Assembly (NCBI RefSeq): GCF_029525555.1
Contig: NZ_JAPDHZ010000002.1
Span: forward strand, 905,868-969,867
Reading direction: 5' to 3'
Length of the DNA stretch: 64,000 nucleotides
Origin: Cohnella ginsengisoli
GTDB taxonomy: Bacteria > Bacillota > Bacilli > Paenibacillales > Paenibacillaceae
Shown one piece after another: positions 42,331 to 53,087 of the stretch. Every line of letters starts with the position of its first letter. The stretch's first letter is position 1. The notes beneath the pieces are model-generated. The model was given only the letters and a program-made list of their open reading frames with translations. It ran no database searches and had not been told where the DNA came from. The position numbers and the translations under genes were made by a program.

Positions 42331-43657
42331 ATGCTCGATAAGATCAAGGAAGTACTCGGCACGCCTGCCGATTTTACGGCCGAGACGATGGACAACGGTT
42401 ACGCCAAAATGCAAATCTGCTTTTTTTCCGGGCATGTGCGACATGGACCAGCTTAAAGACGGCATCATCATCCCGTTCTCCTACCGGTTCGACCCTGACG
42501 AATTCCGCAGGATGCTGCACACCAGCATCGGGTTTATGAAGGACGTCCCCGAAGAGCACTGGGTCGATTTCTTGCTCAAAGGCTACATCATACTCGAATA
42601 CGAAGGGGATGTTTTCGTATTCCGCGCGATTCGCAGAATGCAGACCAAGCCCGACCAGACGCAAGTGGAAGCCTCTCTGCAGGGTCCGCAGTCTGCCTTT
42701 ACCGAAAACCTCGATCTCAATTTGACGCTGGTACGCAACCTGTACAACGTTCCCGAGCTGACGGTGGAAAACTTCGAGCCGCAAAATCAGTCCAAGTCCA
42801 AAATCGCCTTGCTGTACGATCGCACCAGGCGCAACGAAACGACGCTGGAGGAAGTGCGCAAGCGGCTAAAAAATCTGGACAGCGGCCTGCTCCTGTCCGC
42901 CGGACAGCTGGCGAAGCAGCTCTCGCAGGCGAAGTATCGCTTGTTCCCGATCACGCAGCTCACCGAGCGGCCCGACCGCCTCAGCATTCATCTGAATAAA
43001 GGAAAACTCGCCGTCCTGCTCGACGGCAGCCGGTTCGCCATCTTGCTGCCCGTTCACTTCTTCGACTTCATGTACGCGATGGACGACCATTACGAGCCGT
43101 CCTGGATGAGCCGATTCCTCATCGGCCTGCGCTATATCTCCATGATGCTGACGCTCTTGCTGCCGGCGCTCTATATCTCGATCGTGTCGTACAATCCCGA
43201 AGTATTCCGGGTCCAGCTCGCCTTCACGATCGACGGGAGCCGCGCGGCCGTGCCTTATCCGTCCTTCATCGAGGTACTGCTCATGCTGTTCATGATCGAA
43301 GCGCTCATCGAGGCCAGCCTCCGGCTGCCCCGTTCGGTCGGCTCGACGGCCGCGACGGTCGGCGGTCTGATTCTGGGGCAAGCCGCCCAGCAAGCGGGCC
43401 TGGTCAGCAGCATCATGATCATCGTCACGTCCGTCGTGGCCATTTCCAACTTTGTCATTCCCAATTCCACCTTTAGCTATTTCATCCGCATATTGAAGTA
43501 CGCGTTCGTCATCGTATCCGTATTCGCGGGACTCGTTGGCGTCGTGGTCGGTTTGTTCATGCTCGTCGTGTACCTGTGCAACATGCGAAGCTTCGGCGAG
43601 CCTTATTTCGCCCTGTTCCAGAGCAAGGCAGGCAAAGCCAGCGACAAAGTCCAATAA
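42331..43657 (+). CDS. GerA-type spore germination receptor subunit A, frameshifted
   Basis: Inner-membrane A subunit of a nutrient germinant receptor. About 441 residues when joined: soluble N-terminal domain (MLDKIKEVLGTPADFTAETM ... LLLKGY-like FLLKGYIILEYEGDVFVF, then AEASLQGPQSAFTENLDLNL near the conserved P-x-x-x-F-T-E-x motif) and a membrane C-terminal half with about five helices (FLIGLRYISMMLTLLLPALY, FIEVLLMLFMIEALIEASLR, VSSIMIIVTSVVAISNFVIP). Frame breaks in seven T (42421-42427); six give QICFFPGMCDMDQL. GGAGGT lies six bases before the ATG at 42331. Confidence 0.93.
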
Positions 43658-43680
43658 GCGTTCGGGAGGGAATCGCGCCT

Positions 43681-44837
43681 ATGATCCGCTATTACTACTA
43701 TCACATCTTCTACGTCGGGCTGATGAATATCATGGTGCTGGTCCCTTACGTGCTGATCAGCCACCGGTTCGACGGGGCCGTGTCGTCGTTTCCGATCGCC
43801 ATCGCTTTCGGCACGCTTTACAGCTACGTGACCTCCGCCGCCTTCCAACGTTTTCCCGGACTCGGCCTGCCCGAGATCTACAAGCTCTTCCTCCCGGTCT
43901 GGCTCGCCAACTGCCTGAACATGGTCGGCGTCGTGATTTGGTGCACCGCGGGCATTATCGTTTTGTTCTCCTATTCGAACACGGTCGGCATTTTCTTCGA
44001 TCCCGAGGCCAGCGCCTATTTGAACTTGGCGGTCATGGCGGCAGCCTCGCTGTGGGCCGCGTCCCGCACGTCCCGATCGGTCCAATTCACGCACGAGGTG
44101 CTGCTCATCGTCAGCACGCCGATCATCCTGTGGATCCTGTTCAAGGCGTTGTTCAGCAACTGGCTGGACTGGGATGCCATCCGGCTTATCGCAGACGCGG
44201 GCATACGCAAGCCGCCGTCGATGGTTTGCATTTTCGCCTCTACGTTCGTTTTCTCCGGCCATATGAATATCACGCTGTTCAATCGGCTGAATCCGAGCGA
44301 TCTCAAATTCAGGCTCCGATGGACCATCCCGATCGTCGGCGCCTTCTTTTTTGCTCGTCTCCTTTTTCGTGCCGATCGGCTTCCATGGCACCCAGGCGGT
44401 CGGCAATTATTTGTACGTCTGGAGCGTTACGACCGACAGCCTGATGATGAAGTACGGCTTCATCCAGCGCGTGCTCTACCTGTTCCTGCTGCTCTATACG
44501 TTCCTGTCGCTCGTGTTCGTCATGAACACTTGGCATACGGGCATGGAGTTTTTCAAAGCCTGCTTCAAAAAGTACAAGCCGCAGACAGACGAAGTCAACG
44601 TGCCTGCCATCAACTGGTGGATCTGCGGGGGGGTTGGCCGGGTTGACGTTCGTCTACGCGTATTTTACCAACGATATTTATAACCGCTTGGCCGCCGAGA
44701 TGTGGCTGGTCACGCGCTTTATCGTCGAATCCATATTGGTCGTGCTCCTGATCGTATTTCTCGTCATGAAGAAAAAAGGATTTGTAAAGCGAATCGACGA
44801 GCGGCCGGGCCGCCAGAGCGGCGGTGCGAGCCGATGA
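43681..44837 (+). CDS. GerAB-type germination permease subunit, two frameshifts
   Basis: B subunit of the receptor, an APC-superfamily membrane protein thought to bind the germinant. About 384 residues and ten helices after joining (YVGLMNIMVLVPYVLISHRF, FLPVWLANCLNMVGVVIW, VLLIVSTPIILWILFKALF, LVSFFVPIGFHGTQAVGNYL, VLYLFLLLYTFLSLVFVMN, ILVVLLIVFLVMKKKG). It breaks in six T at 44347-44352 (five give GAFFLLVSFFVP) and in seven G at 44627-44633 (six give CGGLAGLTFVYAY). It starts 23 bases after the A subunit and overlaps the C subunit by ATGA. Confidence 0.88.
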
Positions 44838-45932
44838 TCCGCCACCGGAAGCTGATGCGCTGCCTGTGTCTGACGCTGCTCCTCGTGCTTGACGGCTGCC
44901 AGCTGAAGGACATCGATAAGAGGTACTTCGTCGTCTCGGCGGGATTCGACTATTCGGACAATCCGGTCATGCCTTACCGGGTGACGCTCAGACTGGCCCT
45001 CCCCCTCCTCCAAGGTCGAAGAGGGCGGCGCCATGTCCGTCGTGCAGACCGTGGACGCGTCCTCGATCGCGGAGGCTGTCCGGCATTTGAAATCGACCGT
45101 GGACAAGGAGCTGGAATTCGGTCACTGCCGCGAGTTTATCATCGGGCGCAAGCTGATCGAAAAAGACGGCATCGTCAACTCGATACAATGGCTGTCCCGC
45201 CGCCGCGATATCCAGAGCGTCTCGAACGTCATGATCGGCGACCCCGACGCCTATTCCGTAGTCAATCTGAAGCCCAAGTCGGAACGTTATCCCGGTAACT
45301 CCTTGTTTTTGTCCTTCGGCAATGAAGGAACGGAAGCCGCCAACACGGTCACGGCTTATGCGTTCGATTTGTACCGCCGGATTTACGAGACGGGGCTCGA
45401 TCCCGTCCTGCCCGTGGCCAGCCGATTCAGGGACGCCTATAGAATCGACCGCGCGGCCATGCTGGACAAACAAAAAATGCGCCTCTTCCTCGATCCGGAC
45501 GAGACGCTCATATTCAACATGACCGCCTTCGGCGTGGACAATACGATCCTGGTGCTGCCGGAAAAGCCCATTAATATCGTGCTCGCCGCGACGCACACGA
45601 CTTCAAAAATCAATCTGCTCGGCGGAGAGAATCCCGTCGCGGTCATCAACATCCGCATCGAAGGGTTTCTTGAGCAAAGCCCTCCCGATCTTTTGGAAAA
45701 AGATTGGGGAGGGCTCGAACGCAAAATGGGAAAGCACTTCTCCGAGGAGGCAGAAAAGCTCCTTTACAAGATCCGCGACGCCGGCGTCGATCCTTACGGC
45801 TACGGGCTGCATTACCTGGCCGACCACCACAACGAGAAGGGCAGATGGGAGAAATGGAAGCGACTCTACCCGAATATACGTTTCGACGTGCGCGCCAGCG
45901 TTTCGATTCAGGGATCCGGATTGATTCGCTAG
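44834..45932 (+). CDS. GerAC-type germination lipoprotein, frameshifted
   Basis: C subunit of the receptor, a lipoprotein on the outer face of the inner spore membrane. Signal LMRCLCLTLLLVLDGCQLKD has lipobox L-D-G-C; then KRYFVVSAGFDYSD, EFGHCREFIIGRKLIEKDG, a central domain, and C-terminal IRDAGVDPYGYGLHYLADHHNEK, which matches the conserved GerAC end. About 365 residues. The frame breaks in five C (45001-45005); four give LALPSSKVEEGGAMSVVQT. Convergent with gerM, 33 bases apart. Confidence 0.92.
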
Positions 45933-45965
45933 TACGCTGCTGTCGGCACGGCGGGCGCAGCAGGC

Positions 45966-47049
45966 TCAGCCGGTATAGGCGTTAATCTGCGCCGGGCGTT
46001 CGACCGGCTGTTCGTAGGTCTCACTGTCGGCTCCGGTGAGCTTTGTGCTGCCGTTGACGGCGACCGCGACCTTCGGCGCGCCGGTCGCCTCGGTCAAGGT
46101 CAGTACCAGGCCTTCCATCATTTCGGTCGGCATCGTCATGCCGGCGGCCCAGTCCTGCTCCTTCAGCTTGACCTGCACGGTATCCGATTTAAGGGCAAGT
46201 TCCTCCACCTTCGTATTCGCGAGCATGACCGCTTCGAGGCTTTTCGTATCCTGCGGTCCCTTGATCAGCTCGCCCAGCGCGGCGCGGGCGCGGTCGTTCT
46301 GGCGTTCGACGAGACGCGTCACCGGAACAAAATAGCCGTCGCCCTGTTCGTTCTTCGCGGAGAAATAAAGCGTCACGGCCATCGAATCGCTCACTTTGAC
46401 CTGCGGCGAACGCTCCAGGTTGATGCCGATATTGCGCGTGAGCACGCCGGGGACCGGCAATCCGGAAGCCGGCAATTGGGTCATGTCCTTGCCGGCGACG
46501 GTGAGATGCACCTTGTCGATGCCCGGCAGCTCCGTCATCGTCCAGACGATCGCCTCCAGCGCCTTGCGCTCGTCCGACGCCGGGATGCCGGACAGCGGCT
46601 TCGCGAAGTCTACGGTGACCGATCCGGCTTCGGGATTTTTAACGACCTTCGAGACGACCGTCCCTTTGGGCAGCACGGGCGTGAAGCCTGGGGGGAAGCT
46701 GCCCGGCGAGCTTGGCGTCCGCAGTCATCCAGGCCAGCGCTTCGATCTCCGGCGCGTTCTGACCCGTGGCGCTCTCCCGCTTGGACCGGTCCAGCGTCAT
46801 CGGCGCGACGTAGCCTCTGCTGTCCTTCAAGTACACGGTCAGACCGTCCGCGATCGCGGAGCTTCCCATCGGCGCCATGGCGTCGTCGGCGGCCTGAAGC
46901 ATCTGATTTTCGACGACGGCCGGCGGCGCGTCGATCGGATCGGAAGCGGTCTTTTCTACGCCGGAGATGGTGCAGCCGGTGACCGCGACGGCTAGTCCTC
47001 CTGCAGCCAGGAGCTTCCACAACGGTTTGCGATAATGGATCGGTATCAT
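45966..47049 (-). CDS. gerM: GerMN-domain lipoprotein (GerM), frameshifted
   Basis: GerM is a lipoprotein made early in sporulation; in Bacillus it supports SpoIIQ-SpoIIIAH localisation across the septal space. About 360 residues: signal with lipobox (LLAAGGLAVAVTGC), then two GerMN domains, the first around LTVYLKDSRGYVAPMTLD ... GTVVSKVVKNPEAGSVTVDF, the second around VTLYFSAKNEQGDGYFVPVT ... LIKGPQDTKSL. The frame breaks in six G (46690-46695 on +); five give GQLPPGFTPVLPKG. The ATG at 47049 has GGAGG 11 bases upstream. Confidence 0.9.
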
Positions 47050-47221
47050 TTTTGCCAATTCCTCCCGCAGGGGCGCCGCGCTTTATCGCTTCCCTCGTAT
47101 TGTAGTACTATGTATACGAGCCCCCCCGGAGAAATATGTACGGTTTGTCCGCCGCGGGCGAGGAATATAATGATCGTGATCGCTCGCATGGGAGAGCGAA
47201 GACAAGAAAGAGGTGTGCGTC

Positions 47222-47776
47222 ATGTCCAATCCGGCCAACTACCGGCTTAATAGCAAGGAAGTCGCCCAAGCGACCATGGACTGGCTCGGCAAGCGCGGAG
47301 TCACGAAGGAACAGATCGGCCAATTGGTCATGCTGCTGCAAAAGGATTATTTCAAAGACCTGACCCTCGACGAATGCGTGACGAACGTGGAGGCGGTCCT
47401 GTCCAAACGCGAAGTCCAGAACGCCGTGCTGACCGGCATTCAGCTCGACATGCTCGCGGAGCAGGGCCAGCTGCTGCCCCCGCTTCAGAACATGATCTGG
47501 CATGACGAAGGCCTCTACGGCTGCGACGAGGTGCTCGCGCTCAGCATCGTCAACGTGTATGGCAGCATCGGCCTCACGAACTTCGGCTACGTCGACAAGT
47601 TCAAGCCCGGCGTGCTGAAGAAGCTTAACGAGAAAAACGGCAAGGACGTCCATACGTTCCTGGACGATATCGTCGGCGCCATCGCCGCGTCCGCGGCCAG
47701 CCGGATCGCCCACCGCAAGCAGGCGGAGCGCGAAGCCGTCGAGGAAGCGCTCGCCGAACAGGCTCAAAGCGAATAA
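47222..47776 (+). CDS. Phosphatidylglycerophosphatase A-family protein
   Basis: 184 residues, PgpA/YutG family. Conserved segments: VLSKREVQNAVLTGIQLDML, WHDEGLYGCDEVLALSIVNVYGSIG and TNFGYVDKFKPG. The Bacillota members lack the membrane helices of E. coli PgpA, and their exact substrate is less clear. The start ATG at 47222 has AAAGAGG eight bases upstream. It is followed by a strong terminator. Confidence 0.85.
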   Translation: MSNPANYRLNSKEVAQATMDWLGKRGVTKEQIGQLVMLLQKDYFKDLTLDECVTNVEAVLSKREVQNAVLTGIQLDMLAEQGQLLPPLQNMIWHDEGLYGCDEVLALSIVNVYGSIGLTNFGYVDKFKPGVLKKLNEKNGKDVHTFLDDIVGAIAASAASRIAHRKQAEREAVEEALAEQAQSE

Positions 47777-47797
47777 GCAACTCCCTGTTTTGCAGCA

Positions 47798-47848
47798 AAA
47801 ACGCCTCCGCGAATAGCGTCTAAGCGCGCTTCGCGGAGGCGTTTTTTC
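47798..47848 (+). terminator. Terminator after the PgpA-like gene
   Basis: AAACGCCTCCGCGAA ... TTCGCGGAGGCGTTTTTT: long perfect stem with T tail; symmetric enough to serve the convergent MBL gene too. Confidence 0.88.
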
Positions 47849-47907
47849 TTGCGTCGCCCGTGTGACGCCGTGTTGCGGCCGCGCCGCGGCGTCGGAACGG
47901 CCGGCGC

Positions 47908-48943
47908 TCAGCGTGCCGGCCGATAATAGATGCGCGGGGTTCCGGCAGCCCGAGCGTCCACGCGGTCCTGGACAAGCGTCCCCGCGAACGTCATCCGCTC
48001 CAGATGCGCGATCGTCTCCGCCATCGCGAACCGCAGGTTGTGCGGATTGCCGCCGATGCGCCCGCCGAACAGCGCCTCGCACATGGCGAACGCCGTGAGG
48101 CGCCCCTCGTCTTGGACTGCCAGCTCCGCCGCCAGCGCCGCCATGCGCGCGAGGCGCCGTGCATGATGGTCGCGCAGTTCGGCCACACGCCTGCCGTAAA
48201 GGTCGAACGGCTCCCGATGTCCCGGATACGCCATGACGACCTCGCATGCCGCCATGCGGTCAAGACTCGCTAAATACGAGCCGAGCGGGTCCGGGTCCCC
48301 GCCCGCCATCCAGCCGATGTTCGGCGTGATGTCGGGCAGCACCTGATCGCCGCACAGCATAATCAGACGTTCGCGATCGTAAAAGGCAAGATGTCCCGGC
48401 GCATGTCCCTCTCCGCCGATCGCTTCCCATCGCGCCCCTCCGAATAACAGCATGTCCCCCGCCTGAATCGTGCGCGTTCGGACCGGATGCGGCTGCACCT
48501 GTCGCTTGACGCTCTCCAAATGCGCCTGCACGCCGGCGCACAGCTGCTCCGGAAGGCCGTGCGCGCGGAAGGCTTCTACCAGTTCAGCGGAGAAGGTCTC
48601 GACCTCCCCCCCACAGGCGCCGCGCATAACGGACGGCCGTCTCCGACAGCCAGACCTCCGCGCGCGTGCGCGCCTGCATCCAGCCCGCAAGGCCGTAATG
48701 ATCCGGATGGTAGTGGGTCACGACGATCCGCGCGATGTCGCGCCACTCGATGCCCGACTGAGCCATGAACGTTTCCCATGCGACTTCGGCTTCCTGCGTG
48801 CGCAGCCCGGGATCGACGACGGTCCAACCGTCGTCCGCCTGCAGCAAATACGCATTGACTTGCTTCAGCGCGAACGGAAGCGGCAACCGAAGCTGCACGA
48901 TCCCGTTCGCGTGACGCGTCCAAAGAGGCGGGTAATCCCTCAT
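47908..48943 (-). CDS. MBL-fold metallo-hydrolase, frameshifted
   Basis: About 344 residues, metallo-beta-lactamase fold. Metal motif VVTHYHPDHYGLAGWM (T-H-x-H-x-D-H), third ligand region GEGHAPGHLAFYD, and LIMLCGDQVLPDITPN; the C-terminal winged-helix-like AFAMCEALFGG ... LRFAMAETIAHLERM resembles Bacillus YqjP and related proteins. Frame breaks in seven C (48606-48612 on +); six give RLWGGEVETFSAELV. Substrate unknown. The start is ATG 48943, or TTG two codons earlier. Confidence 0.88.
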
Positions 48944-49027
48944 CTCCAAGCATCCCCGATCGTTCGTTTGTACCCAGTATAGCGTTTTTTAGGCGGAGTC
49001 GGCCAATCACCTAAGGATAGATGTCCT

Positions 49028-49036
49028 CATATGATG
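49028..49036 (+). promoter_or_regulatory. Weak SigK-like promoter ahead of the YheC/YheD operon
   Basis: AC at 49009-49010, 17 bases, then CATATGATG at 49028-49036, close to the mother-cell SigK pattern (AC ... CATAnnnTA) with one mismatch at the end. Late mother-cell expression would suit coat-associated proteins, but this is a by-eye match to a very short consensus. Confidence 0.28.
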
Positions 49037-49120
49037 GTGTATTCTCGCCTGCGTCCGCAAGGCGGCCCCGCACGGGCCGTTCGAGGGCGGACTGCGAGCA
49101 CGTTGGAAGGAGCCGTCCAC

Positions 49121-50489
49121 ATGCCTACCCCAAAGGTCGACGTCCAGGTCGTAAGCTCCGGCATAATGGCCGATGACGTCCTGATGCTGGGGGGATTCGG
49201 TGATGAAGGCAGCCAAAATCCCGGCCCAGCAGCAGCTCATCCTGCAGTTCGGTTCCTTTCGCCATTCGGTCACCGTGATCCCCGTGCCCCGCTACGACGG
49301 GCTTCGCGTCGGGCACGCCCTGGCCAGGCGGATGGGTCTCGCTTCGGGCACGCCGCTGCGCCTTCAGTACCGGCCGGGGTCCCGCACGCTGTCGCTCGGT
49401 CCCGTCATCGGGGTGCTGGTCAGCCGGGACTACCCGACCCAGCCCGACAAGCCTTTCGGCAGCATCACGATGTTTTGCCGGGAGCTGGTGGACGCCTGCC
49501 GCAGCCAGGGCGCGTTCGTCTACTTCTTCACGCCCGGCGGCATCGGTTCGCGGAGCGGCGGCGTAGAGGGCTGGGTATATCAAGGCGGCTGGCATCAGGC
49601 CGTCCTCCCGGCGCCGGACGTTGTGAACAACCGGCTGACCTCTCGCAAGCTCGAGAACAAATCAAGCGTCCAACAATTTCTGATCGACATCAAGCAGCGC
49701 TACGGCGCCCAAGTGTTCAACGAGAAATTCCTGGACAAATCCGAAGTGTTCGACGCGCTCAAAGGCGACCCCGCGGTGCTGCGCTATCTGCCCGAATCCC
49801 ATTCGCTGCAGAGCTACACGACGCTTAAGCGCATGTGCGCCAGATACGCGTCCGTCTTCCTCAAGCCGGTGCGCGGCAGTCTGGGCAAAGGCATCATCCG
49901 GTTAAGCCGCGCGGGCCCGGAGGGCTGGACGGCATCGTTCACGACCCCCATGGGCACGCGCAAGCAGGTGTATCCGAACCTGATGAAGGTATTCTCGGCG
50001 ATCGGCGACAAGATGAAAACGGTGCGGTATTTGATCCAGCAAGGATTGACGCTCATCGAGATCGGCGGCCGGCCCGTCGACTTCCGCGCTTTGACGCAGA
50101 AAAACGCTTCGGGGAAATGGGTCGTCACCTCGATCGTCGGCAGAATCGCGGGCAGTCAGCATTACGTTTCCAACCTCGCGCGCGGCGGCACGCTGTCCAC
50201 GGTGAAGGAAGCGGTCGCCAGGTCGAACATGGCGCCCGGCGCCCGCAAGGACGTTTCGGCGCGCCTGCACAGGGCGGCGCTCGATATTTCCAAAGGCGTC
50301 GACGAACGCATCTCCGCCCACTTCGGCGAGCTCGGCGTCGATCTGGCGCTCGATACGTCGGGGCGGGTATGGCTCCTGGAAGTGAATTCGAAGCCTTCTA
50401 AAAACGACAATACGCCACTAAACGAGGGGAAAATCCGCCCGTCCGTGCGGATGATGATTCAATATGCCCGTTACCTTGCAGGATTCTGA
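49121..50489 (+). CDS. YheC/YheD-family ATP-grasp protein 1, frameshifted
   Basis: About 455 residues. N-terminal beta-rich domain (LILQFGSFRHSVTV, LRLQYRPGSRTLSLGPVIGV), then an ATP-grasp fold: SVFLKPVRGSLGKGIIRL (phosphate-loop Lys), YLIQQGLTLIEIGGRPVDFR, RALTQKNASGKW, and the metal-binding end VWLLEVNSKPSK. Bacillus YheC/YheD are spore-coat-associated; their reaction is unknown. The frame breaks in six G (49189-49194); five give DDVLMLGDSVMKAAKIPAQQ and link a start at 49121 (GGAAGGAG eight bases upstream). First of five consecutive paralogs on the plus strand. Confidence 0.88.
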
Positions 50490-51805
50490 CGGCGCGGGAA
50501 GCGGCGCCCGGCGTACGGCGATCGGCGAACGTCGTACGGCGTACAGCGTACGGCGCACCCGTGCGCGAAGCGAAAGCCCGGCGAACGTGCGCGAGCTGCG
50601 CCCGATCGGCATTTTGGTCAGCGAACGAAGCGAATACGTCCACGGGGGGAACGGCGGCGCCGTTCGCCGAAGCGGACTTCATCCGGCGTCTTATGGCCGC
50701 CGCATCCCGGCATGCGCTCGTCGCGTATGCCTTCGATCCCGCAACCTGGGACAGCCGCACGAACGCGGTCGCCGGCTGGCGCTACGACGCCGGCGGCTGG
50801 CGGCGGGAGACGGTGGAAGCGCCCTTCCTGCTCTACGACCGGCTATGGCCGGACGGCCGCGAGTCCCGGGACCGCAGCCTCGCGGCGCTGCGAACGATGC
50901 GGCAGTCGGGCGGCTTCAGGCTGCTGAACGGCAGCCTGCCCGGCAAGACCGCCGTGCTGCGGACGCTGTCCCGCTGCCCCGAGATTCGCCCGCTGCTGCC
51001 GCCGTCCGCCGCCTACCGGGGAATAGCTTCGCTCGTCTCTTGGATCGAGGCGAGGGGCGGCTCCGCCTTCCTCAAGCCTTCGGACGGCTCGCAAGGAAAA
51101 GGCGCGCTCGCCATCGAGGCGCCGCCGGGCGGGCGTTGGACGCTGAGCGGCCGGAACGCCGCCGGGGGCTTGGTGCGCGCGCGCGGCTTCCCCCGCCGCG
51201 AAGCGCTGCGCGAGATCCGCGCCTGGATCGGCCGCCGGCCGTACCTGATGCAGCCGCTTCTCGCGCTTCGCGGTCCGGACGGCGAGCCCTTCGATCTGCG
51301 CGCGCTCATGCAGAAGGACGGGGGCGGCGTCTGGCGAATGACCGGGATCGCGGTCAGGACGGGGACGCCCGAATCCGTGACGGCCAATCTTCACGGCGGG
51401 GGCGTCGCCCGGCCGCCCGGCCCTTATCTCGCCGGATTGTTCGGCGAGCAAACGGCGGCGGGGCTGCTCGAGCGCATCCGCGAAGCTTCGGACAGCATCG
51501 TCGCCCGCCTTGAGCATTTGTACGGCCGCTTCGCGGAGCTCGGCCTCGACTACGGCATCGACCGCGAGGGCCGGGTCTGGTTCCTTGAAGCGAACACGAA
51601 ACCCGGACGCGCGTCCATGGCGGAAGCCGGGGACGCGGCGATGTCGGATGCGATTCACAACCCTTTGGCCTATGCGCGTTACATCCTGCTTGTATCATCT
51701 GGGAGGGTATGTCATGAGTTTGACCTTGTGCAACGTTCACTTCACGCAGCAGGCGGAGAAGGTCATATGGCTGTCCAGCCCGCTCGCCAAAATGCTGAAA
51801 ATTGA
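50464..51805 (+). CDS. YheC/YheD-family ATP-grasp protein 2, frameshifted
   Basis: ATP-grasp core: SAFLKPSDGSQGKGALAI, YLMQPLLALRGPDGEPFDLR, RALMQKDGGGVW, GIDREGRVWFLEANTKPGR. Lacks the long N-terminal beta domain of paralogs 1 and 3. Frame breaks in six G (50644-50649); five join RPIGILVSERSEYVHGG to TAAPFAEADFIRRLM. The start is unclear: an ATG at 50464 lies inside gene 1 and is followed by a low-complexity stretch with three CGTACGGCG copies; a GTG at 50587 is an alternative. The C-terminal 30 residues overlap gene 3; one more G near 51701-51703 would give a TGA at about 51716, overlapping the next ATG. Confidence 0.8.
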
Positions 51806-53087
51806 CGGCCGCAGAACGATCAACGTGAAGCTCGGCCGGGATGTCGTGCCTGCCGCCCTGAAGACCGTAAAGCGCAAGGGGCATCACGTCTTCCTGTCCG
51901 CGGGGCTCAGACGCTCCGTCCGCGTCCCCAAATCGGGCAACGTCTACCTGGCCGACGCGAATGGCGACGAGATCCAGCTCGGGCCGCTGATCGGCGTGCT
52001 GACGGACGGGGACCGCTCGCAGACCGCCCCTTTCGGCGCCCGGACCGGCTTCGTCAAGCAGCTGCTCGCGGTCGGCCAGAAAAAGGCTTATTTCTTCGCG
52101 TTCACGCCCAAGGACATCAACTGGCAGCAGGAAACGGTGCACGGCTGGTTCCTCGACGGCGGCGGCGGTTGGGTGCGCCGCGTCGTGCCGCTGCCTGACG
52201 TCGTGTACAACCGGCTCCCGAGCAGGCGCGCGGAGACCGGCAGCTATATCACCTCCCTGCGGGAAAAGTTCGTCCGAAGACGCATCCCGATTTTTAACTG
52301 GACTTTCTTTAATAAATCCGACGTGTACAGCCTGCTGGACAACGATCCGGAGGCGCTCGCCCATCTTCCGGAATCGATCAACAATCCGACTTCAGAGAAA
52401 ATCAAAGAACTGCTCGAAAAACATCACTTCCTCTACTACAAGCCGACGGGCGGCAGCCTCGGCATGGGCATCTACCGATTGACGTACCATCCGAAGCGAG
52501 GTTACTTCGTTCGCTACCGGAGAGGCACGAGCAACGTCCTGCTTCGATTCACCAGCTTCGCGAGCCTGATGCGCATGCTGAGGGCCCGCCACGGCGCGCG
52601 CCTGGCCGGTTATGTCGTGCAGCAGGGAATCCGTCTCATCGAGATCGACCACTGCCCGATCGACTTTCGCTTCCACATGCACAAAAACGGAGAAAACCGT
52701 TGGGTCGTAGCCGGGATCGGCGCGAAAAAAGCGGGCCGAGGCAGCGTGACGACCCACGTTAAAAACGGCGGACAGCTCATGACGCCCGAACAGGCGCTGA
52801 GCCGGACGTTCGGCGATCGCTCGTCCGAGGTGCTGCAAAATGCCAAAGACGCGGCCGTCAAGCTGTCCGAAGCGATCGAACGCAACTATTCGCATACGCT
52901 CGGCGAGCTCGGCCTGGATATCGGCATCGACAAAGACGGGGAGATCTGGATGTTCGAGGCGAACGCGAAGCCGGGCCGCTCGATCTTCAAGCATCCCGCG
53001 CTCAAGGAGCAGGGCAGAGCTTCGCTCGAATATATCCTCGACCACTGTCTCTATCTCAGCAAATTCCGCAGGAAGGATGAGTCCTGA
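51714..53087 (+). CDS. YheC/YheD-family ATP-grasp protein 3 (intact)
   Basis: 457 residues, the only one of the five with an unbroken frame, and most like Bacillus YheD in layout. N-terminal domain (VNVKLGRDVVPAALK-like region NVKLGRDVVPAALKTV, then IQLGPLIGVLTDGD), then ATP-grasp: FLYYKPTGGSLGMGIYRL, YVVQQGIRLIEIDHCPIDFR, HMHKNGENRW, GIDKDGEIWMFEANAKPGR. GGGAGGG lies six bases upstream of the ATG. It overlaps gene 4 as TGATG. Role inferred as spore-coat or cortex-associated ligase-like enzyme; substrate unknown. Confidence 0.92.
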   Translation: MSLTLCNVHFTQQAEKVIWLSSPLAKMLKIDGRRTINVKLGRDVVPAALKTVKRKGHHVFLSAGLRRSVRVPKSGNVYLADANGDEIQLGPLIGVLTDGDRSQTAPFGARTGFVKQLLAVGQKKAYFFAFTPKDINWQQETVHGWFLDGGGGWVRRVVPLPDVVYNRLPSRRAETGSYITSLREKFVRRRIPIFNWTFFNKSDVYSLLDNDPEALAHLPESINNPTSEKIKELLEKHHFLYYKPTGGSLGMGIYRLTYHPKRGYFVRYRRGTSNVLLRFTSFASLMRMLRARHGARLAGYVVQQGIRLIEIDHCPIDFRFHMHKNGENRWVVAGIGAKKAGRGSVTTHVKNGGQLMTPEQALSRTFGDRSSEVLQNAKDAAVKLSEAIERNYSHTLGELGLDIGIDKDGEIWMFEANAKPGRSIFKHPALKEQGRASLEYILDHCLYLSKFRRKDES

